This document shows, in pieces, positions 54,136-62,647 of a stretch of 64,000 bases of DNA. Location: contig NZ_FOXF01000001.1 of NCBI RefSeq assembly GCF_900115655.1, positions 62,001 through 126,000 of the forward strand. Reading direction: 5' to 3'. This stretch comes from Ruminobacter amylophilus. GTDB taxonomy: Bacteria; Pseudomonadota; Gammaproteobacteria; Enterobacterales; Succinivibrionaceae. Under the pieces are notes generated by a model. That model had not been told where the DNA came from and searched no databases. It saw nothing but the letters and a program-made list of their open reading frames with translations. Every line of letters begins with the position of its first letter. Within the stretch, counting starts at the first letter, position 1. The position numbers and the translations under genes were made by a program.

Positions 54136-55338
54136 ATGAAATGTCCTTTCTGCAAATCTGAAATCAATGATAATTCCAGATTCTGTCCGAACTGCGGCAA
54201 GAACCTTCCTCACAACAGACAGAACACAGACAACAATCAGCAGGATTCCGGTTTTTCCGGTACTGCAGAAAACAGCGGTAATCAGTCAGTAACAGCAGAA
54301 AACCCGCAGATCAATCAGGAGCCTGTTTATTCCGACAGATTCAGTCAGGGAGACGCTCAGTTCAGTCAGAACAGTTATCAGTTCAGTCAGAACAACACCA
54401 ATCCTCAGCTTAACGAGGCTCTCAATGGAATAAACACCATGAACGTGATGCAGATTATCTGCCTGATATCAATGTTCCTTCCGTTTGTGAATGTTCTTAG
54501 CCAGATCCTGCTTCTCGTCATCATCATCATGTCTTTCGGGCTGACATCAAAAGTAAGCAATGCATTCCGCAAATTCAACTATGAGCAGTATGCAAGGATA
54601 TCAGACGGTATTAAAACAAAGTGTGCAGTTATTCTCGTATCCTCAGTGCTTTCAATAGTTGCAGTTTTTGTAGCGTCTGCAGGAATTGGAGCGGAATCCA
54701 CTGCCGTGACTGTATCAGGAATTCTAATCGCGGTTGTAGCTGCACTTACATCAGCAATGCTCCAGATATACTGCTTCTGCCGTCTCTATACCGTAAAGAA
54801 CGCTCTGGAATCAATCGCCTTGAATCAGGAACTGCCGCAGAAGCCAAGCTCCGGAACTGTTATCTGGGTATGTGTTATAGCGGTTATTTTCTTCCTTATG
54901 ATTGTCATCGGAGGAATACTTGCCGCTATCGCACTGCCTGCATATGCAAGCTACATGAAGAGAGCTAGATTTACCGAAGTAACTACGATTGTTGACGCTG
55001 TTAAACGACAGGCTGAACTCTGTGCCTTCGAGTTCGACTATACAAATCTTGAAGGAAACTGTGACAATACCAGACAGGCTGCCGAAGGCTCAGGCTGGGC
55101 ACTGTATTCTCCACATGATTATGCAACAAAATACGTTGAATCAGTTGAGGTCGTTTCCTTAAATGCTGAACGCGCAAGATCAGGTAAACCTGAAATACAT
55201 ATCACTGCCACTACAACCCGTTCAGGTTTCGGAGGCAGAAAATCAGGGATCTCAGTAGTCGGCAAAGTTGTCAACAAAGACATCGACTGGTCAGTAGATT
55301 ATTCCAATTCTCCGTGCAAAACGGATAAGCTCTGCTAA
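54136..55338 (+). CDS. Zinc-ribbon membrane protein with a pilin-like C-terminal region
   Basis: The 400-residue protein starts with a zinc ribbon, MKCPFCKSEINDNSRFCPNCGK (Cys3, 6, 17, 20), then an Asn/Gln/Ser-rich linker with repeated QFSQ. Three hydrophobic segments follow (about 103-133, 161-184 and 190-213). From about 241 a fourth segment runs into IVIGGILAAIALPAYASYMKRARFTEV, strikingly like the N-terminal helix of type IV pilins. A Cys-containing globular tail follows (CAFEF...NCDNTRQA...CKTDKLC). The prepilin peptidase Gly-Phe-Thr-Leu-x-Glu site is absent. AAGGAG lies seven bases before the ATG and a terminator follows. Function unknown; probably membrane-anchored with a periplasmic pilin-like domain. 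Confidence 0.75.
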   Translation: MKCPFCKSEINDNSRFCPNCGKNLPHNRQNTDNNQQDSGFSGTAENSGNQSVTAENPQINQEPVYSDRFSQGDAQFSQNSYQFSQNNTNPQLNEALNGINTMNVMQIICLISMFLPFVNVLSQILLLVIIIMSFGLTSKVSNAFRKFNYEQYARISDGIKTKCAVILVSSVLSIVAVFVASAGIGAESTAVTVSGILIAVVAALTSAMLQIYCFCRLYTVKNALESIALNQELPQKPSSGTVIWVCVIAVIFFLMIVIGGILAAIALPAYASYMKRARFTEVTTIVDAVKRQAELCAFEFDYTNLEGNCDNTRQAAEGSGWALYSPHDYATKYVESVEVVSLNAERARSGKPEIHITATTTRSGFGGRKSGISVVGKVVNKDIDWSVDYSNSPCKTDKLC

Positions 55339-55403
55339 TCTGCCTATAAACAAGTGCCGTTTTTCAGAATGACACTGTTCTGAAAGTCTGCATGACTGTC
55401 CTG

Positions 55404-55462
55404 AAAAGGAGCTTCAGTATCGTTAAAGTCTTATCACGATTACTTGAAGCTCCTTTTTATTT
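55404..55462 (+). terminator. Rho-independent terminator of the zinc-ribbon gene
   Basis: AAAGGAGCTTCA (55405-55416) pairs with TGAAGCTCCTTT and an inner GTATCG/CGATTAC stem extends it; a T-rich tract follows. Confidence 0.88.
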
Positions 55463-55602
55463 TTCTGCAGAATTTACCGTAATCTGCAGTCATTGAATCA
55501 GCATCTTCCGATAATCACGATCAGCGTATCCGAAAGTCATATAAGGATTCCGACAGACCGTTTGTCTTTAACGGATGCAGATATTTTGTATCCAGTTTCA
55601 TA

Positions 55603-55632
55603 TTGACAAAAAATTATAAACAACCTTAAAAT
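55603..55632 (+). promoter_or_regulatory. Sigma-70 promoter upstream of the sulfite reductase-like gene
   Basis: A perfect -35 TTGACA (55603-55608), an 18-bp spacer and -10 TAAAAT (55627-55632) predict a start near 55640. Confidence 0.6.
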
Positions 55633-55639
55633 ATACTAA

Positions 55640-56067
55640 ACTGATTGGTTTTATAGGTATAATTTTTTCAACGCTCTGCAGAAGCCCCATCCTCATTCAA
55701 AAAAACTTCTGCGGAAAGCTTGAGCCGAAGCTGAAATGACGCCGGAAAACGAGGCTGCGGACACGACAATCAGTGCATGCTGTCGAGATAAATCACCATC
55801 TTCCCCCAGTGTCGCTGAGCCCCCCGGGGGAAGATGTTTCCACAGTCGCACAGAATACCGTTTCGTACCGTTTTTACACGTCATATGAATTCAGCAGAAT
55901 CAGTATATGTCGTATTTTACTGTTTCCGCCGAATCATCACTCTGTCCCGAATAACAAAAACAACAACAATTACAGCTAAACAGAATTACTGACAGGATGG
56001 CATAAGATTTTACCATTTAACGGAGAATATCAGACCTTACCGGAACTACACATCAGGAGATATTTAA
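55640..56067 (+). other. Long structured leader before the sulfite reductase-like gene
   Basis: About 430 nt of untranslated leader if the promoter at 55603-55632 is used. It holds GCAGAAG/CTTCTGC (55677-55712), CGACA/TGTCG (55764-55785) and a perfect 11-bp pair CATCTTCCCCC/GGGGGAAGATG (55797-55807 and 55826-55836). I recognise no known riboswitch class, but the density of hairpins is suggestive of regulation. Confidence 0.4.
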
Positions 56068-56937
56068 ATGGCAAAGGGTGTTAACTACGCCTTACTTAAA
56101 AAAGGCGGATTCATGCGACAGAAGCAGAAAGGCTACTTTTCTCTGCGTCTGCAGGTGGTGGGAGGAAATCTTACCGCCGAAAACATAAGAACGGTATCCG
56201 AAGTAGCGGAACAGTACGGTCACGGCTACGTGCACATGACCAGCCGTCAGGGTATTGAAATTCCATTCATTTACGTAGACGACATCGAGGAAGTAAAAGA
56301 CAAACTTGCCGCGGGCGGAGTTCATCCCGGGGTATGCGGCCCGCGCGTAAGAACCGTCACGGCATGTCAGGGTAACGCAGTCTGTCCGAGCGGATGTATC
56401 GACACATCCACCCTAGCAAGAGAACTCAGTGAAAGATATTTCGGCAGAGAGCTTCCCCATAAATTCAAGTTCGGTGTTACCGGCTGCGTAAACAACTGCC
56501 TCAAGGCTGAAGAAAACGACTTCGGCGTAAAGGGCGGCATGATTGTTTCATTTGACAGGGAAAAATGCATCAACTGCAAGGTATGTACAAAGGCATGCCG
56601 TGAAGGAGCCCTCTCCTTCAGTGAAGAGGAGAAAATCACCAAGCAGGAGTCTCTGTGCAACAACTGCGGCAGATGCGTAAAGTCCTGTCCTGCCGAGGCC
56701 TGGACCGGCGAACCTGGATACATTGTTTCCTTCGGCGGTCTGTTCGGCAACAGAATCTTCCGAGGTGAAAACCTGCTTCCGATTATCAGGGACAAGGAAA
56801 CACTGTTCAGAATTGCCGACGCCACCATTGACTACTTTGCAACTCATGCAAAACCGAGCGAACGCTTCAGAACGACTCTGGAAAGACTCGGCATAGATGA
56901 ATTCAAAAAGGTTATTGAGGAGGCTTACAATGGCTGA
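56068..56937 (+). CDS. Dissimilatory-type sulfite reductase-like protein (siroheme, three 4Fe-4S sites)
   Basis: The 289-residue protein is a compact siroheme/4Fe-4S reductase. The N-terminal half-domain (LRLQVVGGNLTAENIRTV...HMTSRQGIEIPFI) is the sulfite/nitrite reductase ferredoxin-like repeat. The siroheme cluster ligands are Cys100 and Cys106 in TACQGNAVC and Cys140 and Cys144 in TGCVNNC. An inserted two-cluster ferredoxin has Cys167/170/173/177 (CINCKVCTKAC) and Cys197/200/203/207 (CNNCGRCVKSC). Similar short proteins occur in anaerobes as DsrLP or AsrC-like reductases. A TusA-like gene overlaps its end and siroheme genes follow. The substrate (sulfite, nitrite or another) is not fixed. 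Confidence 0.88.
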   Translation: MAKGVNYALLKKGGFMRQKQKGYFSLRLQVVGGNLTAENIRTVSEVAEQYGHGYVHMTSRQGIEIPFIYVDDIEEVKDKLAAGGVHPGVCGPRVRTVTACQGNAVCPSGCIDTSTLARELSERYFGRELPHKFKFGVTGCVNNCLKAEENDFGVKGGMIVSFDREKCINCKVCTKACREGALSFSEEEKITKQESLCNNCGRCVKSCPAEAWTGEPGYIVSFGGLFGNRIFRGENLLPIIRDKETLFRIADATIDYFATHAKPSERFRTTLERLGIDEFKKVIEEAYNG

Positions 56938-57175
56938 TATACATGCTGATCACGATCTCGACATAACCGATGTTGTCTGTCCGAACACTTTCGTCAAGGC
57001 CAAAGTGGTTCTCGAAGAACTTGATGACGGGGAAATTCTGGCAATCCGTATGAATGACGGAGAACCTGTTCAGAACGTACCGCGCTCCATTAAGGATGAC
57101 GGCCACAAAATACTCGGTCTGAACGATAACGGTGACGGTACCTATACCCTCTATGTAAGGAAGGTAGAGGAATAG
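56930..57175 (+). CDS. TusA-like sulfur carrier protein
   Basis: The 81-residue protein has the SirA/TusA core DITDVVCPNTFVKAKVVLEELDDGE, with the sulfur-carrying Cys in the CP motif, followed by GEPVQNVPRSIKDDGHKIL. TusA-type proteins pass persulfide sulfur between enzymes. The ATG at 56930 has GAGGAGG six bases upstream and overlaps the previous gene by 8 bp, so the two are translationally coupled. Pairing with a siroheme reductase suggests it hands sulfur to or from that enzyme; this is inference. Confidence 0.88.
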   Translation: MADIHADHDLDITDVVCPNTFVKAKVVLEELDDGEILAIRMNDGEPVQNVPRSIKDDGHKILGLNDNGDGTYTLYVRKVEE

Positions 57176-57189
57176 TCCCCTGATACAGA

Positions 57190-57330
57190 CGGAAATTCCG
57201 GTTTAGCGGCTGGAATTTCCGGATGAAAAAAGTCAACAGAAAAAGTAATTGCAGAAAGATAATAGTATAATAAGCAGTCAGCTGATGGCATGAACAGCGC
57301 CATGTTCATGAAATCAGCCGGACATTTTTT
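57190..57330 (+). promoter_or_regulatory. Stem-loops and possible promoter before hemA
   Basis: CGGAAATTCC/GGAATTTCCG (57190-57221, 10 bp) follows the TusA-like gene. TATAAT (57266-57271, weak -35) is followed by a 13-bp stem with one internal loop, GCTGAT..CATGAAC/GTTCATG..ATCAGC (57281-57318), and then six Ts. The last resembles an intrinsic terminator or attenuator upstream of hemA. Confidence 0.45.
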
Positions 57331-57356
57331 CCGACAGCCAGAGCCCATTTAAATTT

Positions 57357-58550
57357 ATGAACACCCTACCAGTATACTGCTTCGGCATTTCATACAGAAC
57401 GGCAGATGAACGGATCCGCAGCAGGATTTCCGTTGCTCCGGCAGATATTCCCGAGCTGGTAAAAAAATTTACCGGGGAAACCGAAATTGACGGTGCCGTA
57501 GTGCTGTCGACCTGTAACAGAACAGAAATTTATTTCACGGACAGGGAACCTGAATCCGTTTCCGGTGAAAGCGAAAAGAATGAAAGAATTCAGAACATCT
57601 TCAGCAGACTTGACTCCATACTCTGCGGCTTCACCAATACGGACATTCACGAAATGCGACGTTACCTGAGATACTATTCAGGCATCAGCGCCGTTGAACA
57701 TCTTCTGAAGGTTGCCACCAGTCTTGATTCCCTGAATCTCGGGGAAAATGAAATCCTCGGTCAGCTGAACAGAGCCTACGCTCTGGCTCACAATGCGGGC
57801 TTTACAGATTTCTACCTGAATCAGATGTTTCAGCAGGCTCAGCACTATGCAAAGAAAATCAGGGAAAGAGCGGGATTCGGCAATACCGCCGTATCCTACA
57901 GCACTCTGGTGTGCAATGAAATCAGCTCCTTCATTTCCGCGACCGGCATTACCTCACCGGACATCATGCTGATAGGAGCCACCGGACAGCTCGGCTCAAC
58001 CATTCTTAAAACTCTGAAAAACAGAAATTTCGGAGAAATAACGGTGACATCTAGAAATCATCAGGATTCCGGTGAACAGTTGTGCGGAAACGAAAAGACC
58101 ATACCCTACGGCGAACGCTACGGACATCTTAGAACCACCGACGTGCTGATAAGCGTTACCTCATCACCGCATTACACCGTTACCTACAATGAATGCCTTC
58201 GGGAACTGGCCTCCGGAAAACCGTACCTGTTCATAGATCTGTGCGTGCCGCGCGACATTGATCCGGATCTGGGTAAAACAGACGGACTGACACTGCGTGA
58301 TTTTTCATATTTTGCCGAAATCATCGAGAAGCACCGCAGACTGAGATCCTCAAAAGCAGTTGAGGTTGCCGGCGATGTCAGAACCGGAGCCATGAAAATA
58401 CATAACTACATATCGGAAAAAATCAGAAGAAGAAAATCCGGACGGATTGCCTCGGCATACGTTATGGAAAACAGATGCGGTTCTCATGCCTCAGTACTGA
58501 ACGGTCATACAGGTTCATCATTCACCGGCCAGCAGCAGACAGAGGTGTAG
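57357..58550 (+). CDS. hemA: Glutamyl-tRNA reductase HemA
   Basis: HemA reduces glutamyl-tRNA to glutamate semialdehyde, the entry to tetrapyrroles. The 397-residue protein has GISYRTADERIRSRISV, VVLSTCNRTEIYF with the nucleophile Cys53, SLNLGENEILGQLNRAYALA and the NADPH domain IMLIGATGQLGSTILKTL. It is at the short end of the family (about 420). No clear ribosome site precedes the ATG. It opens the heme/siroheme run; the next gene starts one base after its stop. prfA, the common gammaproteobacterial neighbour, is absent. Confidence 0.94.
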   Translation: MNTLPVYCFGISYRTADERIRSRISVAPADIPELVKKFTGETEIDGAVVLSTCNRTEIYFTDREPESVSGESEKNERIQNIFSRLDSILCGFTNTDIHEMRRYLRYYSGISAVEHLLKVATSLDSLNLGENEILGQLNRAYALAHNAGFTDFYLNQMFQQAQHYAKKIRERAGFGNTAVSYSTLVCNEISSFISATGITSPDIMLIGATGQLGSTILKTLKNRNFGEITVTSRNHQDSGEQLCGNEKTIPYGERYGHLRTTDVLISVTSSPHYTVTYNECLRELASGKPYLFIDLCVPRDIDPDLGKTDGLTLRDFSYFAEIIEKHRRLRSSKAVEVAGDVRTGAMKIHNYISEKIRRRKSGRIASAYVMENRCGSHASVLNGHTGSSFTGQQQTEV

Positions 58551-58551
58551 A

Positions 58552-59130
58552 ATGCCCTTTTTTCCCATATTCATAAATCTCGACGGATACAGAATCCTTA
58601 TTGTGGGAGGAGGCCATGTTGCCTGCAGAAAGGCGCAGCAGCTTGCCGAATATACCCGAAACATTACCGCGGTCTCCCCCGTGTTCACCGGGGATTTTCA
58701 GAAGCTTAAAGATCGGATATCCCTGAAACAGAGAGCCTTCTCTTACGACGATCTCCTGAATGCCGATCTGGTGATAGCGGCAACCGATGACGGAGAACTT
58801 AACAGCGGAATCTATCGCAGATGTCATGAATCAGGCATACCCGTGAACGTGGTGGACTGTCCTGAAAACTGTGATTTCTACTTTCCTGCCCTGGTGAAAA
58901 GAGACGACCTGGTTATAGGGATAACCTCTTCAGGCAGCGCTCCGGGAGTCTCCGGTACCCTCAGAAAAATACTTGATGACAGACTGCCGCGTCATGCGGG
59001 AGAATTACTGTCGGAAATAGGAAAACTCAGAAAGAAAATTCTTGCCGAAGGCGGAAGACCGGCGGAAAATCAGGAATACAGCGCTCTCATCGAGCATTTT
59101 GCAGAAGAAATTGAAGGTGTTTTCAAGTGA
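58552..59130 (+). CDS. Precorrin-2 dehydrogenase / ferrochelatase-like (siroheme synthase N-terminal type)
   Basis: This stand-alone protein is the CysG N-terminal/Met8/SirC module that oxidises precorrin-2 to sirohydrochlorin, and in some members also inserts iron. The 192 residues show FPIFINLDGYRILIVGGGHVACRKAQQL (NAD fold), DADLVIAATDD-like ADLVIAATDDGELNSGI, VNVVDCPENCDFYFPALVKRDDLVIGITSSGSAPGVSGTLR-type motifs of the family in order. AGGTG precedes the ATG by a few bases. hemC overlaps its end by 4 bp. Confidence 0.92.
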   Translation: MPFFPIFINLDGYRILIVGGGHVACRKAQQLAEYTRNITAVSPVFTGDFQKLKDRISLKQRAFSYDDLLNADLVIAATDDGELNSGIYRRCHESGIPVNVVDCPENCDFYFPALVKRDDLVIGITSSGSAPGVSGTLRKILDDRLPRHAGELLSEIGKLRKKILAEGGRPAENQEYSALIEHFAEEIEGVFK

Positions 59131-60053
59131 CGGAAATAAAAATCGGCACCAGGGGCAGCAGACTTGCCCTTATCCAGACGGAAATGGTAATCAGACGTCT
59201 GCAGCAGGAACTGTCAGCAGGTTCTGACCTTTCATTTCATCCCGTAACCTTCACCACTAGAGGAGAAATATTCGGCAGTGTCCCTCTCAGTTCCATAGGC
59301 GGACGAGGTGTTTTTTCCGGAGAAATTGAAGAGGCACTGGTTGCAAGGAAAGTTGATCTGGCCGTGCACAGCGCCAAGGATCTACCTTCCGAAGTGCATC
59401 CTGACACCGTACTTCTGGCCGTTATTCCGAGAGAGGATCCCTCAGACGTTCTCATCATGCCGAAGGATCGGGACAGCGACATTCCTGAAATCATCGGTAC
59501 CGGAAGTCCCCGCAGGGAATTTCTCATAAAGAAAATATATCCGGAAGCCGAGTGCAGACTCCTTCGAGGCAACGTGCCCACCAGACTGGAAAAGCTCCGC
59601 AGCGGCGAATATGACGCCATAATTCTCGCCGAAGCCGGAATAAAAAGACTCGGTCTTGACCGTGAGGAATGTTTTGACTACATAAAACTTCCACCGGATT
59701 CATTCATACCGGCCGGAGGTCAGGGAATCATCGCCCTGCAGGTTCGAAGGGATCACAGGCTGTTCACCTTCCTCGAAAAACTGGTTCACCGCAGAACCCA
59801 GACGGCACTTGATGCCGAAAGACTGGTACTCCGGAAAATCAGTGCCGGCTGTCATGAAGCCGCCGGAGTCTATGCCTTCAGCCCCGACACACCTGCGGAA
59901 AACAGCGATAAGCTCATGATTAAGTACTTTCTGTTCCGCGACGGCAGACTGTTCTCTGACAGTATCTCAGGCGATCCGGAAAGATACGCGGATCTTGCTG
60001 ACAGTCTTCTCAAATCATATTCCGATACCACGTCCCCGGAGGAAAGAACATGA
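59127..60053 (+). CDS. hemC: Porphobilinogen deaminase HemC
   Basis: HemC links four porphobilinogens into hydroxymethylbilane. The 308-residue protein has KIGTRGSRLALIQTEMV, GRGVFSGEIEEALVARKVDLAVHSAKDLPSE, GTGSPRREFLI and RRTQTALDAERLVLRKISAGCHEAAG, with the dipyrromethane-attaching Cys. It starts with GTG in a GTGA overlap with the upstream stop and ends in an ATGA overlap with the next gene, so all three are translationally coupled. Confidence 0.95.
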   Translation: MTEIKIGTRGSRLALIQTEMVIRRLQQELSAGSDLSFHPVTFTTRGEIFGSVPLSSIGGRGVFSGEIEEALVARKVDLAVHSAKDLPSEVHPDTVLLAVIPREDPSDVLIMPKDRDSDIPEIIGTGSPRREFLIKKIYPEAECRLLRGNVPTRLEKLRSGEYDAIILAEAGIKRLGLDREECFDYIKLPPDSFIPAGGQGIIALQVRRDHRLFTFLEKLVHRRTQTALDAERLVLRKISAGCHEAAGVYAFSPDTPAENSDKLMIKYFLFRDGRLFSDSISGDPERYADLADSLLKSYSDTTSPEERT

Positions 60054-61639
60054 CAGGAAAGGTATATCTCATCGGCGCTGGTCCCGGAAGCAGCGACCTG
60101 GTAACAGGCCGTGGGCTCAGCCTGCTGCAGAAGGCGGACGTCGTCCTCTATGACTATCTCATTTCCTATCATCTTCTGTGTCAGTGCCGCAGCGACGCCC
60201 TGCTCATTCCGGTAGGCAAGAGAGCCGGCCACCACAGTCTTCCCCAGGAGGAAATCAGCCGGGAAATAGGAAGAATGGCGGAAAAGCATGACATTGTCGT
60301 GCGCCTTAAAGGCGGCGATCCCTTTGTATTCGGCCGCGGCGGTGAAGAGATTCAGTATCTGCAGGAACACGGAATCCCCTTCGAAACGGTTCCCGGCGTA
60401 ACCTCAGCCATAGCTGCTCTGTCATCCGCAGGTATTCCGGTAACCCACCGCGGACTGGCACGCAGTTTTCACGTAATCACCGGCAGCACAAAAGACGGCT
60501 GTGAGATCAGGGATCTGGCTCTCTACGCAAAAATGGAAGGCACGCTGATTTTCATGATGTCACATCATAAGATTCCGGAAATTGCCGCCGGACTTACGGA
60601 GTACGGCATGGATTCGGATACCCCCTGCGCCATAGTCAGCTCGGGTACATACGTTACCGAAAGACGTGTCAACGCGACTCTCGGGACCGTGGCAGAAGTA
60701 ATGAAGACCGAGGCTCCTGAACCTCCTGCCGTATTTGTGGTGGGCGAAACCGCCGCTCTTGACATGAGATGCGGCTATGATTCTCTCAGCGGCTGCCGTG
60801 TGGGCATTACCGGTTCCACGTCTTTCACCACCAGAATGACGGAGCTGCTCAGGGACAATGGTGCCAGAGTACTTCCGCTGCCTAATCTCAGCATCTCCCC
60901 AATCGGACTTTCCGGACCGGAACTTGAAGACATAATCAGTCATGAATGGCTGGTTTTCACCAGTGCCAACGGCGTTGCCGTATTCTTTGACGAACTGACG
61001 TCTCACGGTATCGACATCAGATCCCTTGCCGGATGCAGAGTGGCAGCCGTGGGCTCCGGTACCGAAAGCGAGCTCGGAAAACACGGTCTTTTTGCCGATC
61101 TGGTTCCGGATGAATACTCGGTTGATGCCCTGGCGACTGTTCTCAGGGATCGGATTCTGTCAGACTGCGGAGGTCATCCGGAGAATGTCAGGGTTGCCGC
61201 CCTGCGTTCAACCATGGGCTCGAAATGCCTTGACCGCTGTCTTGCCGAAGCAGGCATCGGATTTTCCGACTACCAGTTGTACAGGCCTCTGTTGCAGAAC
61301 CTTACAGAAAAAAACGATGAAAAGGCAGAAGACGGTTCCCTGTCTCCGGCAAGAACACTTTCCGACGACAGATATCCTGAATACAGTCCCGTGCTTGACT
61401 ATCTGGTGTTCGGCAGTTCCTCCGGGGTACGCAACTTCATGCCTTATCTCTCAAAGGTAAGGATTGCCGGAGCCCTTGTGGCCATCGGTACGGTAACAGC
61501 AGGGGAAATCGGAAAAATCATGGACAGGGACGAAAAACTTAATACAATACCAGTGCTTACGGCAGAAAAATTTTCTGCATCGGGCATACTTGAAACCTTA
61601 AGAAAGGACTGGAGAAAATCCCGTCCTTCAGATGAATAA
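60050..61639 (+). CDS. cobA: Uroporphyrinogen-III C-methyltransferase / uroporphyrinogen-III synthase fusion (CobA-HemD)
   Basis: The 529-residue protein joins two enzymes. Residues 1-240 are a SAM-dependent methyltransferase (KVYLIGAGPGSSDLVTGRGL, VVLYDYLIS, VRLKGGDPFVFGRGGEE, VPGVTSAIAALSSAGIPVTHRG) that makes precorrin-2. Residues about 255-525 are a HemD-type uroporphyrinogen III synthase (RVGITGSTSFTTRMTELLRDNGARVLPLPNL, WLVFTSANGVAVFFDEL, YLVFGSSSGVRNF). Such CobA-HemD fusions are common in Firmicutes, while gammaproteobacteria usually have separate hemD and CysG. The start overlaps hemC by 4 bp. Confidence 0.94.
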   Translation: MTGKVYLIGAGPGSSDLVTGRGLSLLQKADVVLYDYLISYHLLCQCRSDALLIPVGKRAGHHSLPQEEISREIGRMAEKHDIVVRLKGGDPFVFGRGGEEIQYLQEHGIPFETVPGVTSAIAALSSAGIPVTHRGLARSFHVITGSTKDGCEIRDLALYAKMEGTLIFMMSHHKIPEIAAGLTEYGMDSDTPCAIVSSGTYVTERRVNATLGTVAEVMKTEAPEPPAVFVVGETAALDMRCGYDSLSGCRVGITGSTSFTTRMTELLRDNGARVLPLPNLSISPIGLSGPELEDIISHEWLVFTSANGVAVFFDELTSHGIDIRSLAGCRVAAVGSGTESELGKHGLFADLVPDEYSVDALATVLRDRILSDCGGHPENVRVAALRSTMGSKCLDRCLAEAGIGFSDYQLYRPLLQNLTEKNDEKAEDGSLSPARTLSDDRYPEYSPVLDYLVFGSSSGVRNFMPYLSKVRIAGALVAIGTVTAGEIGKIMDRDEKLNTIPVLTAEKFSASGILETLRKDWRKSRPSDE

Positions 61640-61659
61640 CACTCATGGAGTGCAGTTAA

Positions 61660-62634
61660 ATGCGTAACAGATTAAGAAGGCTGAGACAGAATCCCGTCAT
61701 CAGAAAAATGGTTCGCGAAAACAGTGTGGACACTGATGATCTCATTTATCCCGTTTTCGTTGCCGACGGAGAAAACATCAGAAACCCGGTAAACTCAATG
61801 CCGGGAATATTCCAGTACTCACTGGACAGGCTTTCTGAAATAATGGACAGGGTAAAGGCCCTGAAAATTCCGGCAGTACTGCTGTTCGGCATTCCCCTCA
61901 CCAAGGACGAATGCGGTTCCTCCTCCACGGGAGATCATTCCATAGTCTACAGAGCCGTAAGCTTCATCAGACAGAACTACCCGGACATCACGATCATTGC
62001 CGACGTATGCCTGTGCGAATACACCTCCCACGGACACTGCGGACTTATCAGCGGCAACAGGATTCTCAATGACGAAACACTGCCTTATCTTGCCTCCATG
62101 GCCGTAACCGCAGCCAGAGCCGGAGCTCACATTGTGGCTCCGAGCGACATGATGGACGGCCGCGTGGGCTTTATCCGTGACAGTCTTGACCGTGAAGGAT
62201 TCAAGGACGTGATGATTATGTCCTACAGTGCAAAATTCGCCTCATCCTACTACGGACCGTTCAGGGATGCCGCCGGATCCGCTCCTAAATTCGGGGACAG
62301 AAAATCTTATCAGATGGATCCTGCCAACGGTCGCGAGGCGATAAGGGAAATAGCTTCGGACATTGAGGAAGGAGCTGATTTCATCATGGTAAAACCGGCT
62401 CTCGCCTACCTTGACCTCGTAAAAGAGGCCAGGGAGAGATTTCTTCTTCCGGTGGTAACCTATAACGTAAGCGGTGAGTACTCAATGGTAAAAGCTGCAG
62501 CTCAGGCGGGCTACATCGATGAAAAACGAATAGTGATGGAAAATCTCATTTCCATGAAAAGAGCCGGTGCCGATCTTATCATCACCTACCATGCGCTGGA
62601 TGTGGCGGAATGGCTCAGCGAATCAGACAATTAA
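61660..62634 (+). CDS. hemB: Delta-aminolevulinic acid dehydratase HemB
   Basis: HemB condenses two aminolevulinates to porphobilinogen. The 324-residue protein has VADVCLCEYTSHGHCG-type zinc ligands (Cys117, Cys119, Cys127), IMSYSAKFASSYYGPFRDAAGSAP with the first Schiff-base Lys, and FIMVKPALAYLDL with the second, then YNVSGEYSMVKAAAQAG. The Cys-rich site marks a zinc-dependent enzyme. GGAG lies nine bases before the ATG. It is 20 bp after cobA-hemD. Confidence 0.96.
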   Translation: MRNRLRRLRQNPVIRKMVRENSVDTDDLIYPVFVADGENIRNPVNSMPGIFQYSLDRLSEIMDRVKALKIPAVLLFGIPLTKDECGSSSTGDHSIVYRAVSFIRQNYPDITIIADVCLCEYTSHGHCGLISGNRILNDETLPYLASMAVTAARAGAHIVAPSDMMDGRVGFIRDSLDREGFKDVMIMSYSAKFASSYYGPFRDAAGSAPKFGDRKSYQMDPANGREAIREIASDIEEGADFIMVKPALAYLDLVKEARERFLLPVVTYNVSGEYSMVKAAAQAGYIDEKRIVMENLISMKRAGADLIITYHALDVAEWLSESDN

Positions 62635-62647
62635 CCGGAATACAGAT

